A stretch of 64,000 nucleotides of DNA from Microlunatus elymi (GTDB lineage: Bacteria; Actinomycetota; Actinomycetes; Propionibacteriales; Propionibacteriaceae), in contig NZ_CP041692.1 of assembly GCF_007362775.1 (NCBI RefSeq), positions 248,001 through 312,000 on the forward strand, written 5' to 3'. The translations under genes and the position numbers were made by a program. Of this stretch, positions 49,889 through 59,493 are shown one piece after another; within the stretch, counting starts at the first letter, position 1, and every line of letters starts with the position of its first letter. The notes beneath the pieces are model-generated. The model ran no database searches, was not told where the DNA came from, and saw only the letters and a list, made by a program, of their open reading frames with translations.

Positions 49889-50014
49889 CGCACTCCCCCT
49901 CTGTCGGTGGCACCTTGTCGGCGGCACCGCCGCAGTTCGCGGCGGCCGCACTCATGACACGAAGGTGGTGCGCCGAAATCGACGAGTCCGACCGGGACGG
50001 ATCCGAGCTTTGGG

Positions 50015-51190
50015 TCAGCCGGGCAGCCGGCCGGTGGCGAAGTAGGTCGTGCAGACACCGGAGTCGTCGTAGCCGGTTGCCAGTTCGAGCAGCCGTCCCC
50101 GCTCAGGCATCGGCAGCAGCGACGAACTGTAGTTCGGGCAGTAGTTGTCGTACGGGGCTGCGATCCGGACCGGTGCCTGCGCAGTGCGCCAGCGCCCTTC
50201 GGGTGCGGCGGAGGTGTAGAAGATGGTCGAACCGTTGCCGGCTGCGACGTCGCCGTCCCGGTCGTAGAGCATCTGCCCGACGCTGAGCAGTGCGCCGCCG
50301 CCCGAGCGATCGTCGTACCAGCTGATCGTCGGCGCGTGCCGGAACTGCTGGCCGTCGCGGGTGGCCACCAGCCGGCCGAGGTCGGCGGGATCACCCCAGG
50401 ACACGCCGTCGGGCGCGCGCCGGACCCGCTGCCGGCAGTCCTGTCCGGGTCCGCAGATCTCATAGCTCATCAGGTAGGAGCCGTTCGGCAGCCGACGGAC
50501 CACCGGCATCCCCGGCCGCAGGTCCGGATCGGCGGCGGCCACCACGTTGCGGGCGGCCGACCAGCTCCGACCGTCCCGGCTGACGGTCTCGATCAGGGTC
50601 TGGCTGTGCGCCGGCTGCTGGGTCTCGTCGGAGACGTAGAGCACCAGCCGCCCGTCCCGAGAGACCGCGAACTCCGGCTCCCACAACCCGCCGCTGTTGG
50701 CCGCGGTCAGCACCGTGGCCAGACGTTGCCAACTCCGGCCATGATCACGGCTGGCCCAGATCGGCACCGTCATCCGCCGATCCGCGCCGGCGTTCTGCCC
50801 GACCGAGGCAGACCACAGCAGCGTTCCCGGCGTCAGGTCACCGACCCGGCGCGGCAACTCGTACAACGTCGAGCAGCACAGTCCCTGGGCGGCTCCCGGG
50901 TCGACCACCGAGCCGATCCGGCTGAAGCTGCGGCCGTCGTCCCGGCTCGCGAAGATCGCCCCGATGCCGCCGCTGTCTCCGAACGTCACCACACTCGCGA
51001 TGATCCGGCCGTCCGCGGATCCGGAATGCTGCAGTCGCAACACCCGTGGATAGAGCGCCGTACCTGCCATCAGCCGGGTGCCGTTGAGTGCTCCGCCGGT
51101 CGGAACGGCCGACGCCGGCGTCAAGCCGGCCAGCGCGAGCGCCACCGCGACGCACAAGGACAGCAGGAATCGGATCGGATGACGAGACAT
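50015..51190 (-). CDS. Secreted exo-alpha-sialidase-like (BNR repeat) protein
   Basis: 391 residues with a signal peptide ('RFLLSLCVAVALALAGLTPASA'). Asp-box (BNR) repeats: 'ASRDDGRSFSRI', 'ASRDHGRSWQRL', 'VSRDGRSWSAA'. A six-bladed propeller of the sialidase superfamily is likely. The catalytic Arg triad cannot be assigned with certainty, so it may be a sialidase or a carbohydrate-binding/lyase relative acting outside the cell. Confidence 0.85.
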   Translation of the reverse strand: MSRHPIRFLLSLCVAVALALAGLTPASAVPTGGALNGTRLMAGTALYPRVLRLQHSGSADGRIIASVVTFGDSGGIGAIFASRDDGRSFSRIGSVVDPGAAQGLCCSTLYELPRRVGDLTPGTLLWSASVGQNAGADRRMTVPIWASRDHGRSWQRLATVLTAANSGGLWEPEFAVSRDGRLVLYVSDETQQPAHSQTLIETVSRDGRSWSAARNVVAAADPDLRPGMPVVRRLPNGSYLMSYEICGPGQDCRQRVRRAPDGVSWGDPADLGRLVATRDGQQFRHAPTISWYDDRSGGGALLSVGQMLYDRDGDVAAGNGSTIFYTSAAPEGRWRTAQAPVRIAAPYDNYCPNYSSSLLPMPERGRLLELATGYDDSGVCTTYFATGRLPG

Positions 51191-51333
51191 CTCACTCCCA
51201 GCGATCGACGGTGATCGCTCAGCAGTACAGCAGATTTCTTACAACGATGGAAGAGAGGACGTGGCCCGCTGCCCCGATCCGCGCCGGGAGCGATTGCAGG
51301 ACAACGGGCCCGCACTGTGGTTCGCTGTTGACC

Positions 51334-52872
51334 ATGTTGCGCCTCACCCGGGTAGCCGTGGCCGGCGCGATCGTCACCCTGACCGTGGCGGTCCCACCGG
51401 CCTTCGGCGAGCCGACCGACAGCCCGTCACCGTCGCCGACGCCGGGCGTCACACCGGCCGCCGCCACCCCGGCAACCCGCTCGCCGTCACCCGAAGCTTC
51501 GCGCAGCCCGAGCCCGTCGGACACCCAGGCCTCGCCGACGACCTCGCCCTCGACCGAGACCTCGGGGCCACAGTCCGCGCCATCGACGGGCAAACCGTCC
51601 AAGCCACCAACGGCGTCGGCGTCGACCTCCGCCACGCCGAGTTCCCCGACGTCGAAGACCCCTGCCGCGAAGTCGGCCGAGCCGATGGCCAAGGCCCAGG
51701 CGACAACGAAGCGAAGCGTCAGCCTCAGGGTGTCGGCCGTCGACACCCCGATCAAGGGCCGGTTCTTCCAGGACATCGGCTCGTACGGTTTCAGCGGCAC
51801 CGTCTCCGGCGCCACGACGGGCCAGAAGGTGGAGGTCTGGTGGGCCAAGTCCACCGGCGGTTGGCAGCGGCTGATCAGCACCACCGCGAAGTCGTCCGGC
51901 AGCTGGAGCGTCAACAAGATCACCCGCGGCCCCGGCATCCGCCGCTTCCGGGCCACCCTGGGCGGCAACCCGAGCAGTTCCGGCGTCGTGCACAGCGGCG
52001 AGGTCAAGATCAACATCGAGAACGCCTATCCGAAGGTGAACCAACCGCCTTCGTCCGTCGACTCGCTCAGTTCACCGACCATCTCCGGTACGGTTTTCCC
52101 TGCCAGAGCAGGGGTTCTGATGCATTTCCGGGTCAAGTCGGGCAAGGACTTCCACGACAAGGCGACGATGCGGACCGACAGCAAGGGCCGCTTCGGTTTC
52201 ACCTTCAGCACCGGCAAGGGCGATTTGCGCAGCTACTACCTGAGGGCCGTCTACTGGGACGCCCGGGGCAAGTTTTGGGAGGGCGGCAACGTCGTCAAGG
52301 TCACCCGATCCCGGGTGCTGAACGCCAAGGTCACCAAGACCACCGCGGCCGACGTGGCCAAGACCTATCGGGCCGGCTGCCCGGTCGGCCCGTCCAAGCT
52401 GCGCACCATCAAGATGAACTACGAGGGCTTCGATCACAAGATGCACCGGGGCGTGATGATCGTCCGCTCGGATCGGGTGGACAGTGTGATCGCCTCCTTC
52501 AACAAGAGCCTGGGCAAGTCGATCCGCCGGATGGACAACCCGAACTTGTGGGGTGGCAACGATCCGAAGCAGATGGAGGCCGACAACACCTCGGCGTTCA
52601 ACTGCCGCAAGGTGACCGGCAACCCGTACGCGCAATCGCCGCACAGCTACGGGATCGCGATCGACATCAACACCCGGGAGAATCCGTATCGCGACGTGAA
52701 CGGCAAGTGGTGGCCGAAGAGCGGTAAGGCCTACATCAAGCGGACGCCGTTCCGGCAGGGCATGCTGACCAAGAGCAGCGGCTTGACCAAGCAGCTGCGT
52801 TCGCGTGGCTACTTCTGGGGCGGGCTGTGGAACCCGGGCCGGGACTACCAGCACTTCGAGTACGACAAGTGA
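51334..52872 (+). CDS. Secreted M15 family metallopeptidase (VanY-type carboxypeptidase)
   Basis: 512 residues. Signal peptide ('VAVAGAIVTLTVAVPPAFG') followed by a ~100-residue Ser/Pro/Thr linker. Two Ig-like or bacterial surface modules lie at ~130-330. The M15 domain begins at ~345 ('GCPVGPSKLRTIKMNYEGFDHKMHRGVMIV'). Zinc motif SxHxxGxAxD is 'SPHSYGIAIDIN', and the C-terminal His is in 'DYQHFEYDK'. It should trim D-Ala from wall peptides or act as an endolysin-like peptidase. The next gene starts inside its stop codon. Confidence 0.92.
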   Translation: MLRLTRVAVAGAIVTLTVAVPPAFGEPTDSPSPSPTPGVTPAAATPATRSPSPEASRSPSPSDTQASPTTSPSTETSGPQSAPSTGKPSKPPTASASTSATPSSPTSKTPAAKSAEPMAKAQATTKRSVSLRVSAVDTPIKGRFFQDIGSYGFSGTVSGATTGQKVEVWWAKSTGGWQRLISTTAKSSGSWSVNKITRGPGIRRFRATLGGNPSSSGVVHSGEVKINIENAYPKVNQPPSSVDSLSSPTISGTVFPARAGVLMHFRVKSGKDFHDKATMRTDSKGRFGFTFSTGKGDLRSYYLRAVYWDARGKFWEGGNVVKVTRSRVLNAKVTKTTAADVAKTYRAGCPVGPSKLRTIKMNYEGFDHKMHRGVMIVRSDRVDSVIASFNKSLGKSIRRMDNPNLWGGNDPKQMEADNTSAFNCRKVTGNPYAQSPHSYGIAIDINTRENPYRDVNGKWWPKSGKAYIKRTPFRQGMLTKSSGLTKQLRSRGYFWGGLWNPGRDYQHFEYDK

Positions 52873-53684
52873 CGCGCCACAAGCGTCGGTTGTGCCTGCC
52901 GGTTTCCCTTGCCGGGTTGGCGATCGGGGCCGTCTTGCTGACCGGTTGCAGCCCGTCGTCGCAACCCGCGCCCTCGCCCAGCACCCCTGCGTCGCCGTCT
53001 GCGGGCACCTCGGCGACCCCGACACCCACCAGCGCGACCTCACCGGCATCCACCGGATCGGGTTCGCCGCAGCCGAGCCTGCCGCCGGAGCCGACCACCA
53101 CCAACACCCTGCCGCCACCTCCGGAGCCGACCGCCCCGGCGCCCAAGTCGGCCGGACCGCTGACCGCCAAGGATCTGCCGGTGCCGGCCGGTTGGCAGCA
53201 GGTGGTCAGGGCCGGTGGTGCGGAGGAGGGCTATCGGGGCAACGGCACCTGGGTGCACGGCCGCGACCCGCGCTACGCCGCTCAGGACACCATCACGGTC
53301 GGTTGCGCGGGCATCACCCGCGACGACTACCCCGATCCGATCGCCGCCCTCGAAGGCAGCTACGGCAAGCGCGGTGCCACCGGGTCCCGGCCCGGCGTCG
53401 GACTGATCATGCAGTTCCGATCGTCGGCCGACGCGCAGCACTACTTCAGCCAGTACCTGACCCAGATCAAGGCCTGTACCGATCCGGACGCACAGACGTA
53501 CGCCAAGATCACCACCACAACCGAACACAGCGTGATCGATCAACGGACCTACGACGGAAGCACCGACTGGACCGAGATCGCCGCCGTACAAGGGAATCGG
53601 GCGACCTTCATCATCCTCACCGACCCCGGCCACAAGATCAACAACAAGGAGGCCGAGGCGGTGCTGGCGAAGATCAAGAGTTGA
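52869..53684 (+). CDS. Putative lipoprotein
   Basis: 271 residues from GTG 52869, overlapping the M15 stop as GTGA. Lipobox 'VLLTGC' at ~22-27, then a ~70-residue Ser/Pro/Thr linker, then a ~170-residue domain ('LTAKDLPVPAGWQQVVRAGGAEEGYRGNGTWVHGRDPRYAAQDTITVGCAGIT') of the sensor/PknH-like sort with two Cys. It is translationally coupled to the peptidase and probably works with it at the wall. Function is unknown. Confidence 0.85.
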   Translation: MTRHKRRLCLPVSLAGLAIGAVLLTGCSPSSQPAPSPSTPASPSAGTSATPTPTSATSPASTGSGSPQPSLPPEPTTTNTLPPPPEPTAPAPKSAGPLTAKDLPVPAGWQQVVRAGGAEEGYRGNGTWVHGRDPRYAAQDTITVGCAGITRDDYPDPIAALEGSYGKRGATGSRPGVGLIMQFRSSADAQHYFSQYLTQIKACTDPDAQTYAKITTTTEHSVIDQRTYDGSTDWTEIAAVQGNRATFIILTDPGHKINNKEAEAVLAKIKS

Positions 53685-53703
53685 TTCCGAGAGTCACCGG
53701 CGA

Positions 53704-54198
53704 TCATGGCCGCGCGGTGTCGTCCTCGTCCTGTGGCAGCGGATACCGGGCAATCCCGCGGATCCGGTCGGTCACCGTCCCCTCGCCGCGGTCGGCCCAG
53801 CCGACCAGCGCACGAGCTGCCGTGATCGCCGCCCGGGACGGCGGCGTGGTCACAGGAGGCTCGTCCGTCCGCATCGGGGTCTGGTTCAGCGGCTGCTCGA
53901 TGGTCCGGTGGGCGTCATCGACTTCGACCTCGACGACCGCGTTCAGGATCCTCCGTACATAGCTTCGCTGCTCGGCCTGAACCATGTTCGCGTTCACCAG
54001 CGCGACCAGCGCTGCCACCCCGATCTGCTGGGTACGCGCCTGGGGAGCCACCGCCAGCCCGACCGCCCAACGTAGCGACTCCATGGTTTCCTCACGCTGC
54101 CAACCACGGTGGCCGGCCCGGGCGCTGATCCAGGCACCGACCATCGCGCCGCCGAAGGCCAGCACCCCGGTGACGACGAGCACGATCGCGTCGAACAT
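53704..54198 (-). CDS. Hypothetical membrane-anchored protein
   Basis: 164 residues. One N-terminal TM ('MFDAIVLVVTGVLAFGGAMVGAWISARAG') then a helical cytoplasmic region ('ETMESLRWAVGLAVAPQARTQQIGVAALVALVNANMVQAEQRSYVRRILNAVVE'). I do not recognise a named family. Convergent to the lipoprotein gene and divergent from the DUF2254 gene. Confidence 0.7.
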   Translation of the reverse strand: MFDAIVLVVTGVLAFGGAMVGAWISARAGHRGWQREETMESLRWAVGLAVAPQARTQQIGVAALVALVNANMVQAEQRSYVRRILNAVVEVEVDDAHRTIEQPLNQTPMRTDEPPVTTPPSRAAITAARALVGWADRGEGTVTDRIRGIARYPLPQDEDDTARP

Positions 54199-54282
54199 GA
54201 CCTCATCCTGCCGCGCCACACCGACGGAGCGTCTCGAACACGCCTACCGATCGCGACGGCGTTGGATGGCTAGGATTCGGGC

Positions 54283-55608
54283 GTGTCGTGGTGGACGCGA
54301 TGGCGTGCTTATGAGTACGTGCGCAACAGCCTGTGGATCGTCCCGCTGCTGTTCGTCGCGATTGCCGTCGCGCTCGGCTTCGCGATGCCGACGATCGACG
54401 AACACACAGCCGGCCGGATCGGCATCAGCTTCGGCTCCACCGGCGCCAGCGGGGTGCTTGGCGCCATCGCCGGCGGCATGATCACCTTCACCGGTTTCGT
54501 CTTCTCCATCCTGCTGCTGGCCGTCCAGTTCGGCTCCAGCCAGTTCTCCCCGCGACTGCTGCGCCGATTCCTCCGCGACCCCACCACCAAGATCGCCTTC
54601 GGCACCTTCATCGCGACCTTCGTCTATGCGTTGATGGTGTTGCGGGTGGTCGGCACCGGACCGCGGCATGACTTCGTGCCCAACAACGCGGTGTCGGTGT
54701 CGCTGTATCTGCTGCTGGTGAGCATGCTGACGTTCCTCCGGCTGGTCAGCCGGACCACGCAAGGGCTGAGGGTGGCGACCGTGGTCAGCGAGGTCGGCCG
54801 GGACGGCCGCCGGATCATGGTCCGGAGCTATCCGGACCTGATCACCGATCCCGCCGCCGATGCCGTCCCGGCCCAACCCACGGCGCCTGGCACGGTCCAC
54901 ACGATCCGCCACCGGTTCGCTCCCGGCATCGTCCAGAGCGTCGGCATCCGCGGCCTGGTCGCCTTCGCGCAGCAATCGGACACCGTGATCGAGTTGGTCC
55001 CCCGAGTCGGCGACCTGGTCGCCACCGGTGATCCGATCTTCCGGGTGTACGGGTCCGGCGGGCTGAGCGCGGCCGATGAGAAGCGGCTGCAGAAGTCCAT
55101 CGCCGTCGGCGACGAGCGGACGGTGACCCAGGATCCGCCGTTCGTGTTCCGGCTGCTGGCCGACATCTCCGCCAAGGCGCTGTCGCCGGCGGTCAACGAT
55201 CCGACCACCTCGATCCAGGCCCTGGATCAGATCAATCTGCTGCTCCGGGTGATCGGCACTCGCCGCCTCGACACCGGCGTCGTCCGCGACGATCGGGGCA
55301 CCGTTCGATTCTGGCGGCAGGTGCCGTCCTGGGAGGACTACCTGCGGCTGGCCCTGGTGGAGACCCATCAGTACGGCGTCGGCTCGGTCCAGGTGATGCG
55401 GCGGATCCGCGCCCTGCTGGAGGACGTCCGCGACAACGTGCCCGACTTCCGCCGGGCCGCGGTCGAGGCCGAACTCGAACTGGTCGCCGCGGCCGCGCTG
55501 CGTTCCTTCCCCGAGCCCGGTGACCAGCAGGCCGCCTCGGTGGCCGACCGGCAGGGCCTGGGCGCCACCGCGATCGCCCGGCCGCAGGTCGCCGAGCAGC
55601 AGCCCTGA
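54283..55608 (+). CDS. DUF2254 domain membrane protein
   Basis: 441 residues from GTG 54283. Four TM segments in the first ~155 residues ('SLWIVPLLFVAIAVALGFAMP', 'GVLGAIAGGMITFTGFVFSILLLAVQF', 'IAFGTFIATFVYALMVLRVV', 'VSLYLLLVSMLTFLRLVS'). A soluble C-terminal region follows with 'FVFRLLADISAKALSPAVNDPTTSIQALDQI', the DUF2254 hallmark. Function unknown; some relation to ion-channel-like proteins has been suggested. Its stop is 3 bp from the convergent CCA-enzyme stop. Confidence 0.92.
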   Translation: MSWWTRWRAYEYVRNSLWIVPLLFVAIAVALGFAMPTIDEHTAGRIGISFGSTGASGVLGAIAGGMITFTGFVFSILLLAVQFGSSQFSPRLLRRFLRDPTTKIAFGTFIATFVYALMVLRVVGTGPRHDFVPNNAVSVSLYLLLVSMLTFLRLVSRTTQGLRVATVVSEVGRDGRRIMVRSYPDLITDPAADAVPAQPTAPGTVHTIRHRFAPGIVQSVGIRGLVAFAQQSDTVIELVPRVGDLVATGDPIFRVYGSGGLSAADEKRLQKSIAVGDERTVTQDPPFVFRLLADISAKALSPAVNDPTTSIQALDQINLLLRVIGTRRLDTGVVRDDRGTVRFWRQVPSWEDYLRLALVETHQYGVGSVQVMRRIRALLEDVRDNVPDFRRAAVEAELELVAAAALRSFPEPGDQQAASVADRQGLGATAIARPQVAEQQP

Positions 55609-55611
55609 GAT

Positions 55612-57126
55612 TCAGGAGTTGCGCTGCTGCCACCAGGACTGCAGCTCCTGGGTAGCCCGTTCGGTGCCCAATGGGCCGTTGTCGATCCGCAGCTCGAGCA
55701 GGTACTTGTAGGCTTCGCCGACCTCGCGGCCGGGAGCGATGTCGAGGATCTGCATGATCTGGTTGCCGTCCAGGTCCGGACGCATCGCGTCCAGTTCCTC
55801 CTGCTGGGCCAGTTCGTCGATCCGCCATTCGAGTTCGTCGTAGGCCCGCCGCAGCTTGGTCGCCTTGGCCTGGTTGCGGGTGGTGCAGTCGGCCCGGGTG
55901 AGCATGTGCAGCCGTTCGAGTTGATCACCGGCGTCGCGGACGTAGCGGCGTACGGCCGAATCGGTCCAGCCGCCCTCGCCGTCGGAGTAGCCGTGGAAGC
56001 GCAGGTGCAGCTCGATCAGCTTGGCCACTGCGTTGATCTCGTCGCCCGCGTAGCGCAGCGCCTTCAGCCGCTTGCGCGCCAGCTTCGCGCCGACCACGTC
56101 GTGATGGTGGAAGGTGACCTTGCCGCCGCCCTCGAAGCGCCGGGTCCGCGGTTTGCCGATGTCGTGCAGCAGCGCGGCCAGCCGGTTGATCAGGTCCGGT
56201 TCGTGGTTGCGCGACTTCTCCAGGTCGATTGCCTGCTCCAGCACCGTCAGGCTGTGGCTGTAGACGTCCTTGTGTCGGTGATGTTCGTCGCGTTCCAGCC
56301 GCAGCGCCGGCAGCTCGGGCACGAAGATGTCTGCCAGTCCGGTCCGGACCAGCAGGTCCAGTCCGACCCGCGGCCGATCGGTCAGCAGCAACTTGGAGAA
56401 CTCTTCCCGAATCCGTTCGGCGGAGACGATCTGCAGCCGCTCCCGCAGTTCGGTCATCGCGGCGATCAGCTGCGGATTCGGCAGCAGCCCGAGCCGGGCC
56501 GTGAACCGCGCCGCCCGCAGCATCCGCAGCGGGTCGTCGGTGAAGGAGATCTCCGGTTCGGCCGGTGTCCGCAGCCGCCGCTCGGCCAGGTCGTCCAGGC
56601 CGCCGTACGGGTCAATGAAGCGATGGTCGGGCAGTGACAACGCCATCGCGTTGACGGTGAAGTCGCGCCGGATCAGGTCGCCGTCCAGGCTGTCGCCGAA
56701 CTCCACCACCGGCTTGCGGCTCTCGGCCTCGTACGAGTCCGCCCGGAAGGTGGTGATCTCGACCTGCCAGTCGCCGACCTGGCCGCCGATGGTGCCGAAC
56801 TCCCGGCCGACGGTCCAGACCGTCTTGGTCACCGTACGGAGCAGCCGCTCGATCTCGTCCGGCCGGGCCGAGGTGGTGAAGTCCAGGTCCTGGCCGAGTT
56901 CACCGAGGATCGCATCACGTACGGTGCCGCCGACCAGGTAAAGCCGATGTCCCGCCTCGGCGAACAGCTGCCCGAGTCGATCGACCAGCGGCACCTGCTT
57001 CGTCAGCCGGTCGATCGCGGCCCGCACCCGAGCGTCCGGCCCGTGATCGGGTCCGGCAAGCGCGGCATCCTGGCCGGGTTCCATGGGGTTCGGGCGTTCA
57101 GGCACGACGGATGAGTTTAGTGTCAT
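55612..57126 (-). CDS. cca: CCA tRNA nucleotidyltransferase
   Basis: 504 residues from ATG 57126 (ATG 57084 would give 490). Class II nucleotidyltransferase head: 'LYLVGGTVRDAILGELGQDLDFTTSARPDEIERLL' with the GGxVRD and metal-binding DxD motifs. 'RRDFTVNAMAL', 'IDPYGGLDDL' and 'RMLRAARFTARLG' follow. An HD domain is at ~285-400 ('HKDVYSHSLTVLEQA...LAALLHDIGKPRTR...HHHDVVGAKLARKRLKAL'). It adds or repairs the CCA end of tRNAs. Its place beside DUF6049 and murJ is the conserved actinobacterial arrangement. Confidence 0.96.
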   Translation of the reverse strand: MTLNSSVVPERPNPMEPGQDAALAGPDHGPDARVRAAIDRLTKQVPLVDRLGQLFAEAGHRLYLVGGTVRDAILGELGQDLDFTTSARPDEIERLLRTVTKTVWTVGREFGTIGGQVGDWQVEITTFRADSYEAESRKPVVEFGDSLDGDLIRRDFTVNAMALSLPDHRFIDPYGGLDDLAERRLRTPAEPEISFTDDPLRMLRAARFTARLGLLPNPQLIAAMTELRERLQIVSAERIREEFSKLLLTDRPRVGLDLLVRTGLADIFVPELPALRLERDEHHRHKDVYSHSLTVLEQAIDLEKSRNHEPDLINRLAALLHDIGKPRTRRFEGGGKVTFHHHDVVGAKLARKRLKALRYAGDEINAVAKLIELHLRFHGYSDGEGGWTDSAVRRYVRDAGDQLERLHMLTRADCTTRNQAKATKLRRAYDELEWRIDELAQQEELDAMRPDLDGNQIMQILDIAPGREVGEAYKYLLELRIDNGPLGTERATQELQSWWQQRNS

Positions 57127-57195
57127 CGCCGCTGGTGGCCGCCCCGGCGGGTGCCCACCAAGTCGATCAATCCGGTTGCGACGAGGTCGCCCCAT

Positions 57196-57201
57196 TAATA
57201 T
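57196..57201 (+). promoter_or_regulatory. -10 element for a leaderless DUF6049 transcript
   Basis: TAATAT ends six bases before the GTG at 57208, so the predicted transcription start coincides with the start codon. A TTGCGA at 57176-57181 is a -35-like word but at short (14-bp) spacing. Confidence 0.5.
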
Positions 57202-57207
57202 GGCGCA

Positions 57208-59493
57208 GTGCGAGATGGGCGCTGGGCAGGGTCCGGGCGTTGCGTCGTCCGGAAGAACTCCGCGACCCTGCTCGCCCTGTTGCTCGCGGCCCTGCTCGGC
57301 ATCGCTTCGGCTGCGGTGGCGAACCCGGCGCGTGCCGATGCCGACTCCGGCGCCGACGTGTCGATCGCGCTCAGCAGACTCAGCCCTTCGATCGCGCACA
57401 GCGATTCCACCGTCGTCTTCGAGGGCACCGTCACCAACACCAGCGATCAGCCGCTGTCCCGGCTGCAGGCCACGATCTGGCGAGACCTGACGCCGATCAC
57501 CACCCGGTCCGAGCTCGACACCGTCAACTCCTCTGCTCCGACCGACCCGGTGGGCGCGCGGATGTACAGCTCCGACACGCCGAACGCGTTCCAGGACCTG
57601 TACACCGACGCAGCTCCCGACCTGGCGCCGGGACAGTCCAAGAAGTTCAGGATCAGCGCGAAGGCCTCCGACCTGTTCGAGTCGACCACCCCCGCCTCGG
57701 GCATCTACCTGGTCGGCGTCCAGGTGCGCGAGGATGGCGTCTCGACCGTCGGCCGGACCCGTACCTATCTGCCGGTGGTGTCCGATCAGTCGTCCAACGG
57801 TCTGCAGCCCGGACAGTCCCAGATCGGCACCTCGACCCTGGTCGAGCTGACGGCGACGCCGACGATGACCCGGACCGGGGTGTTCACCGACGACCGGCTG
57901 GCCGACCAGTTGGCGCCCGGCGGCCGGCTGGACGCTCTGCTCAGCGCAGCGGAGAAGCCGAACACCAGCTATGTCGTCGACCCCAACCTGATCGCCGAAC
58001 TGCGGTCGATGCGGGCCGGCTATCAGGTCGTCGACGAGGACGGCCACAAGACCGCGGGCACCGGACAGGACCTGGCCACAGACTGGTTGAACAGGTTCAC
58101 CGCGATGCAGGCAAGCCATGACGGCTTCCAACTGCTGTACGCCGACGCGGACCTGACCTCGCTGGTGCACGCCGGCCGGCTGGACATCGTCGAACAAGGT
58201 CAGCAGGCCGCCGCCCGGGTACCGGAGACCAAGGATCTGCCGCTGCTGGTCACCCCGGCCGGCGGCGCAGCCGACCGGCCGACCCTGTCGGCCGCCAAGC
58301 AGCTGGGAGCCCGGGCGATCCTGCTCGCCGACGACAACGTCGGCGATCTCGGCCCCGTGGTCAGCGCGGACAACAGCCCCACCATCCTCAGCTACGACAC
58401 CGAGGCGTCGACCGGCCCGGGACCCGATCCGCGCGACACCGAGGTCCAACTGCGGCAGGCCGGACTCGCCGACAGCTACATCGATTCGGTCAGCGGCGAG
58501 GATCCGAGCACGCTCGGCAGGCTGCGACTGGTCCGCAACGCCGACGAGGCCGGCAGCGAAACCGCGGTTCAGACCGCCCCGTGGCTGACCCCGCGCAGCG
58601 TCGCCGATCTGCTGAACGATCCGACGACGCCGTTGGGCAATCGGCTGAGCTATCCGGACGCGGACGGCAAGGACGAGCTGACCGGCCGGCAGCTGAACAA
58701 GATCGACCAGCTCACCGGGGACCTCACCACGTATCAGCATCTGCTGGCCCGGCCGGGCAATCTCGGCGTCCTGATCGAGCAGTCCGGTGCCCGTGCGGCC
58801 AGCAGCAGCTGGCGCAACCACCGCAAGGCGATGAGCGAATTCGTCGAGGCGCAACGCCGGCTGCTGACCAGCGTGACCGGTACGTCGCTGTCGCTGGACG
58901 ACCTGATCGACGGCGACGCAGTGCGGGTGGAGAGCAATCCGCAGATCACCTTGACCGGTTCCTCGGCCACGGTGCCAGTGACGATCGTGAACACCCTTGA
59001 CGTGCCGATCTCGGTGCAACTGGTGGCGTCATCGGCCAACCAGTCCCGGCTGCGGCTGGAGGACGTCGGCGCCGCCGACATCAACTCCGGCAAGGCCATC
59101 CCGCCCGGTTGTGACACGCCGGCGCCGGACTGCAAGCCCAGCCGGGTGCCGGTCCAGGTGCCGGCGCATGCCGACGCCAACGGCGATCTGCCGGTGACGT
59201 TGCGGCTGGAGACGCGCCAGGGCGAGGACGTCGGCCGGCCGCAGACGATTCGGGTCAATGCCACCCAGGCCGGCCTGGTCGGCTGGGTGATCGCGGTGGC
59301 CGCAGGCATCGTCCTGCTCGGTACGGTGGTGCTGCGGATCCGCCAGGTCGCTCGCGAGCGCGGCGAGTCCGAACCCGACGCCAGCGACACCGAACCCGAC
59401 GACAGCGACACAGGACCTGACGACACCGGAACCGAGGCCGAGACCGGCCGGGCTGAACCCGAACACAGCACGGACGGGCTGCCGCGTGGCTGA
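57208..59493 (+). CDS. DUF6049 family secreted/membrane protein
   Basis: 761 residues. Signal peptide ('SATLLALLLAALLGIASAAVANPARA'), an N-terminal Ig-like/CARDB-type domain ('VVFEGTVTNTSDQPLSRLQATIW'), a large central extracytoplasmic domain and a C-terminal TM ('VGWVIAVAAGIVLLGTVVLRI') with a short acidic tail of degenerate D-x-E-P-D-D repeats. The family sits between cca and murJ across Actinomycetota and is assumed to work in envelope assembly, but its role is unknown. GTG 57208 appears leaderless. The murJ start overlaps its stop by 8 bp. Confidence 0.93.
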   Translation: MRDGRWAGSGRCVVRKNSATLLALLLAALLGIASAAVANPARADADSGADVSIALSRLSPSIAHSDSTVVFEGTVTNTSDQPLSRLQATIWRDLTPITTRSELDTVNSSAPTDPVGARMYSSDTPNAFQDLYTDAAPDLAPGQSKKFRISAKASDLFESTTPASGIYLVGVQVREDGVSTVGRTRTYLPVVSDQSSNGLQPGQSQIGTSTLVELTATPTMTRTGVFTDDRLADQLAPGGRLDALLSAAEKPNTSYVVDPNLIAELRSMRAGYQVVDEDGHKTAGTGQDLATDWLNRFTAMQASHDGFQLLYADADLTSLVHAGRLDIVEQGQQAAARVPETKDLPLLVTPAGGAADRPTLSAAKQLGARAILLADDNVGDLGPVVSADNSPTILSYDTEASTGPGPDPRDTEVQLRQAGLADSYIDSVSGEDPSTLGRLRLVRNADEAGSETAVQTAPWLTPRSVADLLNDPTTPLGNRLSYPDADGKDELTGRQLNKIDQLTGDLTTYQHLLARPGNLGVLIEQSGARAASSSWRNHRKAMSEFVEAQRRLLTSVTGTSLSLDDLIDGDAVRVESNPQITLTGSSATVPVTIVNTLDVPISVQLVASSANQSRLRLEDVGAADINSGKAIPPGCDTPAPDCKPSRVPVQVPAHADANGDLPVTLRLETRQGEDVGRPQTIRVNATQAGLVGWVIAVAAGIVLLGTVVLRIRQVARERGESEPDASDTEPDDSDTGPDDTGTEAETGRAEPEHSTDGLPRG

